From Phycisphaerales bacterium (lineage in GTDB: Bacteria > Planctomycetota > Phycisphaerae > Phycisphaerales > SM1A02): DNA of 64,000 nt. The stretch covers positions 62,001 to 126,000 of the forward strand of contig JAQWNP010000016.1 in the NCBI GenBank assembly GCA_029268515.1. Direction: 5' to 3'. Of the stretch, positions 18,690-26,364 are shown one piece after another. Numbering within the stretch: position 1 is the stretch's first letter; every line of letters begins with the position of its first letter. Made by a program: the position numbers and the translations under genes. The notes beneath the pieces are model-generated. The model made no database searches, was not told the DNA's origin, and saw only the letters and a list, made by a program, of their open reading frames with translations.

Positions 18690-19627
18690 ATTGCCGTCTT
18701 GACAGTATCCACCGAACGAGATCCTTTTCTCTTGAGCAAGGAAGCCAAAGGCCTACTGACTCGTTCAAAGAAGAAGTTCTTTGCATTGGTGGCGAAGAAG
18801 CTCGAGATTGCGCGGCGTCCATTGGGTGCCACTGGTCGACACATTGCTTGGGTCCACAAACCTAATCGAATAGTCAACATCGCACTAGTCATTCCCTGAG
18901 CAGCCGCTGGCGCAACGACACCTAATGCCGGGACTTTACTGGTCACAAGATCCGATGCGTGCTGCGATAGATCTGCAACTGCTACATTAATGAGTGCTTT
19001 TCGAACAAGCCTGCTCGTTCCTGCTATCCCGGGCCGAGCACCATAGACCGTAGCAATGCTCCGCATCATGCGGACATTACGCCAGAGCACTAAGGCCGCA
19101 TCAATGAGCGGCCAAGGCGCCAATCCAGTAATCAATCCAACACTTACGCTTTCACGTTGAATAATACGATCCACTCGACGGTCGAGTGGAAGCAAGAGCG
19201 TCTGCTCTACTCGAGTGCGCAGGGAAGCAGCAGATCCATTAGCTGACTTTATCTCTTGCTCACTTTGGTGAAACCGATCGATAGCTATATTAATTTCAGC
19301 GTCATTGCGATGCTGAAGTCGACGGCAATAGTTCGCCAGAAGATGTTGTGCCAGCTGAGGATCCAATTGACCTTGGATACCTCTTTGCAGACGCTCAACA
19401 CCTCTAAGCTTGGCATAGGCAAACGCTTCAGAGGTGACAATCCAGGCCAACGCGCCCAGAATACTCAGGACAACAACAAGAGATGTCCAACCATAGAACG
19501 CACTGGTGTCAAAACTCCGCTGAATAAAAAGGTGAATCTCCAGTGCCATCCAGAGCGACACGAGACATCCCACTCCTACGAGAAGTAAACGAAATGCGAG
19601 TTGGCGCCCAGATTTTGGCATCACCAT
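18686..19627 (-). CDS. DUF697 (YcjF-like) membrane protein
   Basis: About 313 residues from the ATG at 19627; a longer form from a TTG at 19765 is possible but would add an N-terminus without a clear ribosome site. Two hydrophobic segments lie near the N-terminus (LAFRLLLVGVGCLVSLWMAL, WTSLVVVLSILGALAWIVTS). A soluble region follows with the DUF697 pattern around SVSVGLITGLAPWPLIDAAL and RNVRMMRSIATVYG, and then a C-terminal amphipathic part. The family is often next to GTPases; none is found here. The function is unknown. Its 3' end overlaps the HAD gene tail to tail. Confidence 0.8.
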   Translation of the reverse strand: MVMPKSGRQLAFRLLLVGVGCLVSLWMALEIHLFIQRSFDTSAFYGWTSLVVVLSILGALAWIVTSEAFAYAKLRGVERLQRGIQGQLDPQLAQHLLANYCRRLQHRNDAEINIAIDRFHQSEQEIKSANGSAASLRTRVEQTLLLPLDRRVDRIIQRESVSVGLITGLAPWPLIDAALVLWRNVRMMRSIATVYGARPGIAGTSRLVRKALINVAVADLSQHASDLVTSKVPALGVVAPAAAQGMTSAMLTIRLGLWTQAMCRPVAPNGRRAISSFFATNAKNFFFERVSRPLASLLKRKGSRSVDTVKTAI

Positions 19628-19795
19628 TGATACGTGTTCTAGATGCTGTTGTTTGAACCCTATCTTGCCTAGTTTCACACTTTCCAGCGATTTTCTGGCC
19701 CAATCATGCCTCAGACCCTCCAGATGCGCCAATATTCCAAAAAGCGGGCAGAAAATGAAAGACAAACGGATCCACCTAGCAATCTGTCCGTAACG

Positions 19796-20242
19796 ATGGC
19801 TATTGGAGATTTTTGTTTGAAATTACCCCAGTCATTTTGCTGGCGGGTCAACTGGTTTGGTAGTGGAGTCGCCGAATGGAGACTTTTCCAAACATCAGAA
19901 GCCCGTCGTCGAGCTGCTCAGCGTGTCATTCAAGAACGTGGATGGCTTGGCTTATTAGCTGCGCTGCTCATCGCCAGCGTGTTGCCAGTAGTCATCACCC
20001 TCATTGGCTTTGGCATGCTGCAGAATATGAACATCGTGGTATCTCTAATAATCGGCTACGGGCTGACGGTGCCGCTGTCCTTCATTCTGATGCGACAACG
20101 TATGCGAAGTTCATTGCTGCGGGAGTATGGACAAACACGGCTTAATCCATGCTGGCAATGTGGTCAGATCCTGACGCGCGAAGAGCTCAAGGGCCACAAG
20201 TGTGATGTTCCACTCCTGCAACCTCTCAAACGCTCAGCCTGA
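19796..20242 (+). CDS. Small membrane protein with Cys motif, unknown function
   Basis: About 148 residues if it starts at the ATG at 19796; an upstream start at 19706 would add 30 residues. Two hydrophobic segments are clear (GLLAALLIASVLPVVITLIG, MNIVVSLIIGYGLTVPLSFI), followed by a basic stretch. The tail has a partial zinc-ribbon pattern, CWQCGQILTREELKGHKC. It resembles other small planctomycete membrane proteins with a Cys-rich tail, including the protein at 44181-44759, but no family name can be given. It is divergent from the DUF697 gene and 63 bases before the hydrolase. Confidence 0.7.
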   Translation: MAIGDFCLKLPQSFCWRVNWFGSGVAEWRLFQTSEARRRAAQRVIQERGWLGLLAALLIASVLPVVITLIGFGMLQNMNIVVSLIIGYGLTVPLSFILMRQRMRSSLLREYGQTRLNPCWQCGQILTREELKGHKCDVPLLQPLKRSA

Positions 20243-20305
20243 CTTGACAATTGATCAGAATAAAGCCATCTTCATATTCAGGAAAACGAACACCCCTTAC
20301 ACAGG

Positions 20306-21229
20306 ATGGTGCGGCGTATGCATCTCTCTCTGAATCCATCCGATACGCCCAGCGCCGCCCAAGTGCCTGTAGATCTTGAAGTACACGTACCAGAAGGTGA
20401 TGCACCATCGAGTGGTTTTCCAGCCATTTTATATTGCCCAGGTTTACGTGGAAATCCTCAGAATTTGAATAGATGTATCACCGAGTACTTTACGAATCAA
20501 GGCTTCGTGACTGGCGCTATCAGATACAAAGAAATTCAGCCTAACACACCAGAACACGCTTGGGTACGCCCACTTGATCGTGTTCACGAAGCGGTTCAAT
20601 CGGTTGACATTATGTCTGCTCGTGATGATGTGGATGCAAATAGAGTCGGTATTTATGGCCTTAGCTATGGTGGCCCTATCGCAATCTGCGCTGCTTCGCT
20701 GGCCACCAATGTTCGTGCGGTGGTAAGCGCTGCCGGACCAGGCAACGGCTGGAGAATGATGCGTAGCATGCGAACGCGTGCTGAATGGAGCATCTTTATC
20801 GCACGACTTGAAGAAGACCGAAGGCGGCAAGAAGAGGGTGAGCCACCCACTAAAGTTTCTTTGTTAGAGCTTCTTCCATTCAGTGATAGTTATCAAAAAA
20901 AGTTGTTGAAATTCCAAGACGAACTTGGACTATCACCAGACGATGATGTTGATCCAAAGTACTTTCTTGAAACAGCTTTTTATATGTTGAATTTTCATCC
21001 CGAACAGGCCGCTGCCTTACTTCACAATATTCCACTACTTCAAATTTGTGGTGATCAAGATGAATGCGCAACGCACGCCCAGATTGAAGAAATCAGCAAG
21101 TTTGCTTCCTGTGAAAACAAGATTCACTGGATGCCTGGTGGCACCGATCATCTGGATTTGCATGTGAACCCTGGCCGAAATAAACAACTCGCCCTTGCCA
21201 GCGACTGGTTTGCAACACACCTACATTAA
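20306..21229 (+). CDS. Alpha/beta hydrolase (dienelactone hydrolase-like)
   Basis: A 307-residue alpha/beta hydrolase. The fold signs are a PAILYCPGLRGNPQNLNRC oxyanion-type segment, the nucleophile elbow GLSYGG (Ser within GxSxG near residue 120) and the C-terminal GGTDHLDLHVNPG, whose His is the likely catalytic base. A helical cap lies between. Starts at 20306 and 20318 are both possible. The substrate is unknown; ester or carbon-carbon hydrolysis is inferred. The last 28 codons recur in decayed form at 22205-22288, beyond the sulfotransferase, so a second copy once stood there. Confidence 0.88.
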   Translation: MVRRMHLSLNPSDTPSAAQVPVDLEVHVPEGDAPSSGFPAILYCPGLRGNPQNLNRCITEYFTNQGFVTGAIRYKEIQPNTPEHAWVRPLDRVHEAVQSVDIMSARDDVDANRVGIYGLSYGGPIAICAASLATNVRAVVSAAGPGNGWRMMRSMRTRAEWSIFIARLEEDRRRQEEGEPPTKVSLLELLPFSDSYQKKLLKFQDELGLSPDDDVDPKYFLETAFYMLNFHPEQAAALLHNIPLLQICGDQDECATHAQIEEISKFASCENKIHWMPGGTDHLDLHVNPGRNKQLALASDWFATHLH

Positions 21230-21293
21230 ACCTGCCCCAAAGAGAATACCCACCAAAAGATTTCAGCAGTGCCTTTAGCTGTGGCCATAATTG

Positions 21294-22139
21294 TTATTGG
21301 TTAAGGTCCCAATACCCAACTGGTTTACCTTGTGTGTGTAAAAAGGATTCGATATCAGATTGAATTTGAGAAATGACCCACTCGCGTGTTTCGCGATCCC
21401 AATTTGGCTTGGCTTTAATTTCTCTTTTCAGTGCTTTCTGGACAATAGTTCGCGTCCAATTTGGCATCACATTTCGAATAGTCAAAAACCCAGGCATTTT
21501 TCTTCGAATCAGATTCGTGATCGGTAAATCGCGGCGCTTACCTTTAGATTGGTAGATTTTTTCACTTGGATTATCAACGACAAATGTTGGATCTACATCG
21601 AGGAACTCAAAGCATTCTTGTAAGACCTTTTCTGGATTCTTTTTGTAGTCTCGATAAAAAATAACGTTTATTCGTTCTTTAGGATAATGCTTACGATAGG
21701 CCTCGAGCTGCCTGTGATAACAACTCGCATCAATAAAATGAGGAATCTCGTGGACCGCTTCTTTGAAGTTAAGTTGAGTGAGACCTTGGCTGAGAAACTC
21801 AACATAATTTGATTGAATCCGTTGCATAGGATGCCGGACCATGTAAATTATTTTGGCATCTGGTAAATGTTTGACAATTCGAGGCAGGGCCTGAGGAAAT
21901 GCTCTTATTGATGAATAAAGTGTTGTTGCTTCTCCAATAGCACGCTCGCTGTCTACATCTTTGAAGAGCGATAGATACCAATCCCAACCTTTTGAATACA
22001 CCTCGTCATAGCAAAAGAAAAAAGTTTCTTTTGGATGAGAAACAAAGATCTCAGGATGCCTGCGCAGATGCATACTTAATGCAGTGGTGGCACATTTTGG
22101 TGCACCAATGACGAGAAAATTAGGCTTAAGATTACTCAT
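21294..22139 (-). CDS. Sulfotransferase family protein
   Basis: A 281-residue sulfotransferase. The PAPS-binding 5'-phosphosulfate loop is IGAPKCATTALSMHLRRHP near residue 12, and the 3'-phosphate motif is MVRHPMQRIQSNYVEF near residue 100. The family moves sulfate from PAPS to carbohydrate or other hydroxyl groups. The acceptor cannot be predicted. The gene sits between an intact hydrolase and a decayed copy of the same hydrolase. By eye it is richer in A+T than its neighbours, which could mean it was acquired. Confidence 0.93.
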   Translation of the reverse strand: MSNLKPNFLVIGAPKCATTALSMHLRRHPEIFVSHPKETFFFCYDEVYSKGWDWYLSLFKDVDSERAIGEATTLYSSIRAFPQALPRIVKHLPDAKIIYMVRHPMQRIQSNYVEFLSQGLTQLNFKEAVHEIPHFIDASCYHRQLEAYRKHYPKERINVIFYRDYKKNPEKVLQECFEFLDVDPTFVVDNPSEKIYQSKGKRRDLPITNLIRRKMPGFLTIRNVMPNWTRTIVQKALKREIKAKPNWDRETREWVISQIQSDIESFLHTQGKPVGYWDLNQ

Positions 22140-22506
22140 CTATATAGAAAGTCCACCGTTCATAGAATGAAAATATAAAGGCCTTGCAAGCATGTCATCA
22201 TCGTACCGATCAACTGGTTTTTTATGTCAACCCTGGCCAAGATGACCAACTCGCACTTACCAGCAACTAGTTTATGACACACCTACGCGAAGCACTCATA
22301 CGATCAAAGTACTGTAGATTGACGTAAACCCTTTATCACTAGCCACTCACGCAGTTAACACTAAATCTTTACGATCCTTGCTGATGCCCTTTTTAATGGC
22401 CTTTTTCCAAAATATTGTGAGCCATGGCACGCCTCCTGCCGTTAACAGTAAGGACCAGTGGCGAACCGAACCCCTCTTCGCAACGTAGAGAGTGGGGAAG
22501 GAGTAA
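22140..22506. other. Intergenic stretch with hydrolase remnant and small-gene leader
   Basis: These 367 bases hold the hydrolase remnant at 22205-22288. The remaining part, up to the strong ribosome site GGGGAAGGAG before 22507, holds two similar GTTAAC-containing segments (near 22336 and 22441), but no gene was recognised. Confidence 0.5.
22205..22288 (+). pseudogene. Remnant of a second alpha/beta hydrolase gene (3' end)
   Basis: These 84 bases align without gaps to the last 28 codons of the hydrolase at 21143-21226, with 66 of 84 bases identical by my count. The remnant reads T-D-Q-L-V-F-Y-V-N-P-G and then D-Q-L-A-L-T-S-N, then has a TAG stop where the intact gene has Trp, and continues F-M-T-H-L-R. 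Nothing of the rest of the gene was seen upstream, where the sulfotransferase now stands. It is a decayed duplicate, not an active gene. Confidence 0.8.
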
Positions 22507-22710
22507 ATGATGGCTCATCTTATCTTTAACGTCTGGCGAGAACGCCTTATCGAATACCTTAGTGCCGTTGAGCTCGAGCGCGACCTTGGTCAAGGTCAGA
22601 TTCTCCTAATTACCAATACCACTGAAGAGGATCTTCGCGAACTCCACATGTATGGCTGGAAAGTCAGTGAAACAGCTTACGCGATGATCGAAAAGGTCAA
22701 CCTTCGTTAG
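22507..22710 (+). CDS. Small paralogous protein A, unknown function
   Basis: A 67-residue protein with a strong ribosome site (AAGGAG) just upstream; the second ATG at 22510 has better spacing and may be the real start. It is paralogous to the small protein at 25927: a gapless alignment over 61 residues has 27 identities by my count. The C-terminal half is the most conserved part, D-L-R-E-L-x-x-Y-G-W-x-x-x-E-T-A. No Cys, signal peptide or membrane segment is seen, so it is probably cytoplasmic and helical. No known family was recognised. Its last 14 bases overlap the convergent methyltransferase gene. Confidence 0.75.
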   Translation: MMAHLIFNVWRERLIEYLSAVELERDLGQGQILLITNTTEEDLRELHMYGWKVSETAYAMIEKVNLR

Positions 22711-23455
22711 CCGCGTCTACCCTCTTCACGCATTCCATAACAACCTCATCAACCTGAGGGTCTTGGATGATCCCGGGTTGAAATATCAGTGGCTGTTGTT
22801 TTTTCAACTGTCTCGGAAACACAAACTTGTTGTACCAGCTCAGGGCCATGCGCGAGAAGTACTTCAAGAACCAGAGTCCTACTCTCGTGATCATGCGAGA
22901 TTCAAGCTGCATTCCATAAGCCGCACTACGGCGGACCGTGATACCGTGAGCATGAAGAAGCGCTTCAAGTGCATCTGGCTCATACCGTCGCGCATGTCCG
23001 ACCAATCGATCAAAGCCAGTCCAGGCAGATTGATAGAGGGGCACGGAAAGAAACAAAACCCCACCCTTTCGTAAGACACGAGTGATCTCACCTAACGCCA
23101 TTCGATCATCTTCAATATGTTCGAGTACGTCGAAGGCGCAAACGAGATCCATCGACTCATCCTCAGCTGACAGTGATTCAATCGAACCCACAACTGCTTG
23201 CCCACCAGCATCGTTGAGGCGGCTCACCGCAACTGGGCTCAGATCAACGAACTGGGTACCCTCAACTGGAAGCCGCGGTCGCAATCCAGGTCCAATCTCA
23301 AGTCGATCTTTGCACTGCTCAAAATATGGAGAGATAGCTGGCCATGTATTGAATGCCTCGGCCTGATGGAGCTCAACACCCTGCCACAGGTGATTATAAA
23401 AATCGCGATTGACCTGCGTTAAGGAGCAATGGTTTTTTCCCATTTGAGTATTCAT
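22697..23455 (-). CDS. Class I SAM-dependent methyltransferase
   Basis: A 252-residue methyltransferase of the Methyltransf_11 type. The SAM-binding motif I is RLEIGPGLRPRLP near residue 52, followed by FVDLSPVAVSRL, VVGSIESLSAEDESMDLVCA and DVLEHIEDDRMALGEITRVL, where the acidic and post-motifs lie. LRKGGVLFLSVPLY is a typical strand-turn after it. The C-terminal 60 residues are basic and hydrophobic (RMALSWYNKFVFPRQLKK), which may hold a membrane-facing helix. The substrate is unknown. It converges on small protein A, overlapping it by 14 bases. Confidence 0.9.
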   Translation of the reverse strand: MNTQMGKNHCSLTQVNRDFYNHLWQGVELHQAEAFNTWPAISPYFEQCKDRLEIGPGLRPRLPVEGTQFVDLSPVAVSRLNDAGGQAVVGSIESLSAEDESMDLVCAFDVLEHIEDDRMALGEITRVLRKGGVLFLSVPLYQSAWTGFDRLVGHARRYEPDALEALLHAHGITVRRSAAYGMQLESRMITRVGLWFLKYFSRMALSWYNKFVFPRQLKKQQPLIFQPGIIQDPQVDEVVMECVKRVDAANEG

Positions 23456-23521
23456 AAAATGATCGTCTCAAAAACCATTTTCGACAAAGAGACCCAACAC
23501 CTCTTTCAATCAGACTGAGTT

Positions 23522-24856
23522 TCAATCACCGAAAGTTGTCTCGAATGCATCTTCATTGAATTTGGCACCAAGCTGTTCAACGATGCTATGCATATCAGCC
23601 TTACTATTTGAAAGTGCGCTGGTAGCACCAGGCGATGGCGTCATATTAAAAATAATGCCATCAGATTCATCGATTTTCGACTCACCCATAAGCATTTTTC
23701 GCGCATTCTTGTCGATGATTTGTGGCCGGATACCTGTATAACCATGCGCAAACTCAAGATCATCCACCTCAAGCGCTGGCACGATTTTTTGAGCTGCTTC
23801 TAGAAAACTCCGCTTTCCATAGACCGGTATCTCATAACCAATATTCTTATAGACAAAGTCGTGAATGTCTTTGTCCTTCATCAGATGATACAGAACCGAT
23901 GCAACATCCCGATCGAAACGCACAGACTCTAGGAATCCCCAAGCTGTCTTTGCATTATGACGCTCTAGCACTGGCATCATCAATGCAGTGGGTCCGAATC
24001 GCGTCTTATCGGGCTGGGTTAGATCTGGATCACCATGAATGGCGGCAAAGGGAAGCTTATCATTTTGCACAGTGTAAACCTTGCCATTAAGAACATTAGG
24101 GGCAAAGAAGAAGTTTCCAGTAATAGGCATCACTGAAAGATGGTGTGCATACCCCATCTTCTGAGCAATGAGCAAACTATGTGCGCCTGCAGATACAACA
24201 ACCATTTTGGCATGAAACCTTCGCCCTCGGGTGGCGCGTATTTCAAAACCATCATCAGTCCGCTTTATTTTTTTGGATCGACACTTTAGATGTACGTTGA
24301 CATTCTTGCCATCAACATGCTGCGCTTCTTCAGCAAATGATTCAGTCAAAAGACCATAGTCAACGGCATAACCTTCTGGATTATGCAATGCCGCAATTTG
24401 TTCAGGCCTCGCACCACCACCCTGCCCCTTGACAACGTTTGGTTCAATCTTATTGATTCCATCTCTATCGAGAAACTCAATTGTCGGGAACAGATGCTTA
24501 AAGTCCTCGACGCGTTTTTTTACAACCGCGCACTCTTCTTCTCCGACACCAAGCAACATCTTTCCATAGCAACGTGACATCTTCTCGTCTTCAGCAATAC
24601 GTTGAATATACCGCAGTGTCAGATCTGAAGCAGTTTTAACCTTCGCCGCCTTCTCAAGGCTGTAGTTGGTCTCAATGTCACCGCAGTGCAACGTTTGACT
24701 ATTGTTATGAGCGTTCGAATTAAGTGGGTCCAGATGATCGTACTTCTCTAACAATCCAATACTGTGAATATCGGTAAACGCTGATAGCAGATACATAAGT
24801 GAGCAGCCACTAATTCCTCCGCCAATAATTACAACATCATATTCATATCGACTCAT
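23522..24856 (-). CDS. Malate:quinone oxidoreductase-like FAD enzyme
   Basis: A 444-residue flavoprotein. The N-terminal dinucleotide-binding motif is DVVIIGGGISGCSLMYLLSA. The sequence NAHNNSQTLHCGDIETNYS and the later VMPITGNFFFAPNVLNGKVY place it in the family of membrane-associated malate:quinone oxidoreductases, which oxidise malate to oxaloacetate and reduce quinone. It is about 50-100 residues shorter than typical Mqo proteins. The substrate could therefore be another 2-hydroxyacid. It stands 66 bases upstream of the methyltransferase on the same strand and could be co-transcribed. Confidence 0.82.
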   Translation of the reverse strand: MSRYEYDVVIIGGGISGCSLMYLLSAFTDIHSIGLLEKYDHLDPLNSNAHNNSQTLHCGDIETNYSLEKAAKVKTASDLTLRYIQRIAEDEKMSRCYGKMLLGVGEEECAVVKKRVEDFKHLFPTIEFLDRDGINKIEPNVVKGQGGGARPEQIAALHNPEGYAVDYGLLTESFAEEAQHVDGKNVNVHLKCRSKKIKRTDDGFEIRATRGRRFHAKMVVVSAGAHSLLIAQKMGYAHHLSVMPITGNFFFAPNVLNGKVYTVQNDKLPFAAIHGDPDLTQPDKTRFGPTALMMPVLERHNAKTAWGFLESVRFDRDVASVLYHLMKDKDIHDFVYKNIGYEIPVYGKRSFLEAAQKIVPALEVDDLEFAHGYTGIRPQIIDKNARKMLMGESKIDESDGIIFNMTPSPGATSALSNSKADMHSIVEQLGAKFNEDAFETTFGD

Positions 24857-25013
24857 TTTTTAATTCGCTTCTAAAGAGGGTCTCTCGGGATATTCCACGC
24901 CGCGCACTGTAGCATATCTTGAGTACCATTCGGTACTCCGCATTGGGCTGCAATGACGATGCCTATCGCACGCCAGGACTGATAGAATTGTATTACTCTG
25001 AAGGACATGATTC

Positions 25014-25379
25014 ATGCGTATAAAGTACACACGGCTATTTACCGGGGATGATGGCCAATCTCACTTTGAAGATGGTTTCATTGATCTCAATGAAGTCATG
25101 CCCGGTGTTGGCCTCTCCGCCTTGATGGAGCACCATAGCGTACAATTTGCTGAAACCGCTGCAGGTGGAACCTACGACTGGCATTGTGCACCGCGCCGCC
25201 AACTACTCGCCATTCTTGCTGGAACCGTTGAGTTTGAAACACGCCAGGGTGAGACTCAAAGTTTTACAACCGGCGACCTACTGATTGCCGAGGATCTCAC
25301 AGGAGGTGGGCATCGCTGGAAGCTCATTGGCGAAGAACCGTGGCGACGGCTTTACGTCCATCTTGAATCGGATGAGTAA
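25014..25379 (+). CDS. Cupin-domain protein
   Basis: A 121-residue single-domain cupin. GGTYDWHCAPRRQLLAILAGTVEFET forms cupin motif 1 in two parts, and FTTGDLLIAEDLTGGGHRW forms motif 2, with its metal-ligand His near residue 102. The metal centre has one or two fewer His than a full set, so metal binding is uncertain. Cupins of this size bind small molecules or act as isomerases or sensors. It is divergent from the Mqo-like gene and separated from the next gene by 547 bases. Confidence 0.82.
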   Translation: MRIKYTRLFTGDDGQSHFEDGFIDLNEVMPGVGLSALMEHHSVQFAETAAGGTYDWHCAPRRQLLAILAGTVEFETRQGETQSFTTGDLLIAEDLTGGGHRWKLIGEEPWRRLYVHLESDE

Positions 25380-25926
25380 ACAGAACAGTAACGAAGCCAC
25401 ACAGTCATTCGATTAATCGATCACACATTAATGATGCTGATTGCGTAAGAAATCCGTGGGTCTCTTACATATCGCATTAAGTTATTCAATATTCGTGCAC
25501 TAAATACCAATAGAATTGAGTTTGTTTTTTAGCCCAGAAAGAGTGGCTGTCAGACCAAGAAATTTCTTCCGCTCACCACACAGAAACTTCATGCTGAACG
25601 CTCGCCAAAGAAAATTGATTGGGTATTTGCCTCAAGAATGAACACTGCTTCTTTGATCAAGTCCAAGGCTTGTAGGGGCTCCATTCAGAAGGCCTCCAGA
25701 GCCGCTCTGAGGCTCGCTGGAGCGCCCTGCCATTGATATGGGCACCAAATCAGAGGCAAGGCTGCTGGCGAGCATATACCCCATCAGCCGCTGGAGCGAC
25801 TCCGACGAAGGATCTCAAAAAAGATTTCATCGTTTTTGCCCCCGCAAGTTCGGAACTCCGCAATGTCTTCTAGACAGCGATCACGTTCAAGATGCTGAGA
25901 TCTAAGAAGTAAATCGGAGCACTGCC
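25380..25926. other. Gene-less stretch upstream of small protein B
   Basis: No convincing coding frame is seen in these 547 bases. The one recognisable structure is a stem-loop at 25674-25728. The left half has A+T-rich sequence without repeats. The ribosome site (GGAG) for the next gene is at 25916. Confidence 0.5.
25674..25728 (+). promoter_or_regulatory. Long stem-loop upstream of small protein B
   Basis: AGGGGCTCCA at 25674-25683 pairs with TGGAGCGCCCT at 25718-25728 except for one extra base. Inside, CCTCCAGAG (25693-25701) pairs with CTCTGAGG (25705-25712) with one bulge. No T-run follows, so it is not an ordinary terminator. A structured leader or small RNA is possible. Confidence 0.45.
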
Positions 25927-26127
25927 ATGACAAATCAAGGGTTCAACCAATGGAAGATGAGTGTTACAAAGGCCATCAATGAGGTTGAAGTACAATACGA
26001 CCTTTTCTCCGGCGAGATTTTCCAGGCGTCCAATACCAGGGACAGCGACCTCCGAGAACTTTATGGTTATGGCTGGTCTCCACAGGAAACCGCAATGGCT
26101 GTTACTGAAGCCGTTGGATTGCGATAA
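25927..26127 (+). CDS. Small paralogous protein B, unknown function
   Basis: A 66-residue protein, paralogue of the small protein at 22507, with GGAG seven bases before the ATG. Shared residues include FN-x-W near the start, N-T in the middle, DLREL followed two residues later by YGW, then E-T-A, and a final L-R. It has no Cys, signal peptide or membrane helix. A strong terminator follows at 26193, so it is probably a single-gene transcript. The two copies lie 3.4 kb apart, each preceded by a long leader region. The function is unknown. Confidence 0.75.
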   Translation: MTNQGFNQWKMSVTKAINEVEVQYDLFSGEIFQASNTRDSDLRELYGYGWSPQETAMAVTEAVGLR

Positions 26128-26192
26128 ATATTGATACGTTTCATTTGATTAAACACGCCTCGAGGCGTTCATTTCAAATAAACGATGCACGA

Positions 26193-26228
26193 AAGCGGGC
26201 TCGTCCAGTCGGACAAGCCCGCTTTTTT
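26193..26228 (+). terminator. Rho-independent terminator after small protein B
   Basis: AAGCGGGCT-C-GTCC pairs with GGAC-A-AGCCCGCTT (one mismatch, loop AGTC) and runs into seven T. It ends the transcript of the small protein. Confidence 0.88.
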
Positions 26229-26364
26229 TGCTTGCCTGGGCGAGTCCAGCTCTATTTCCAACGTAACAAGTTCCGCTACACTGCCGTGGTTCAAGAAACT
26301 CAGAGCTAAGCCGTCAGGCAACTGCTTTTTTGCTGCTCACGCACACGCTAGAGGACTTTGCCCA

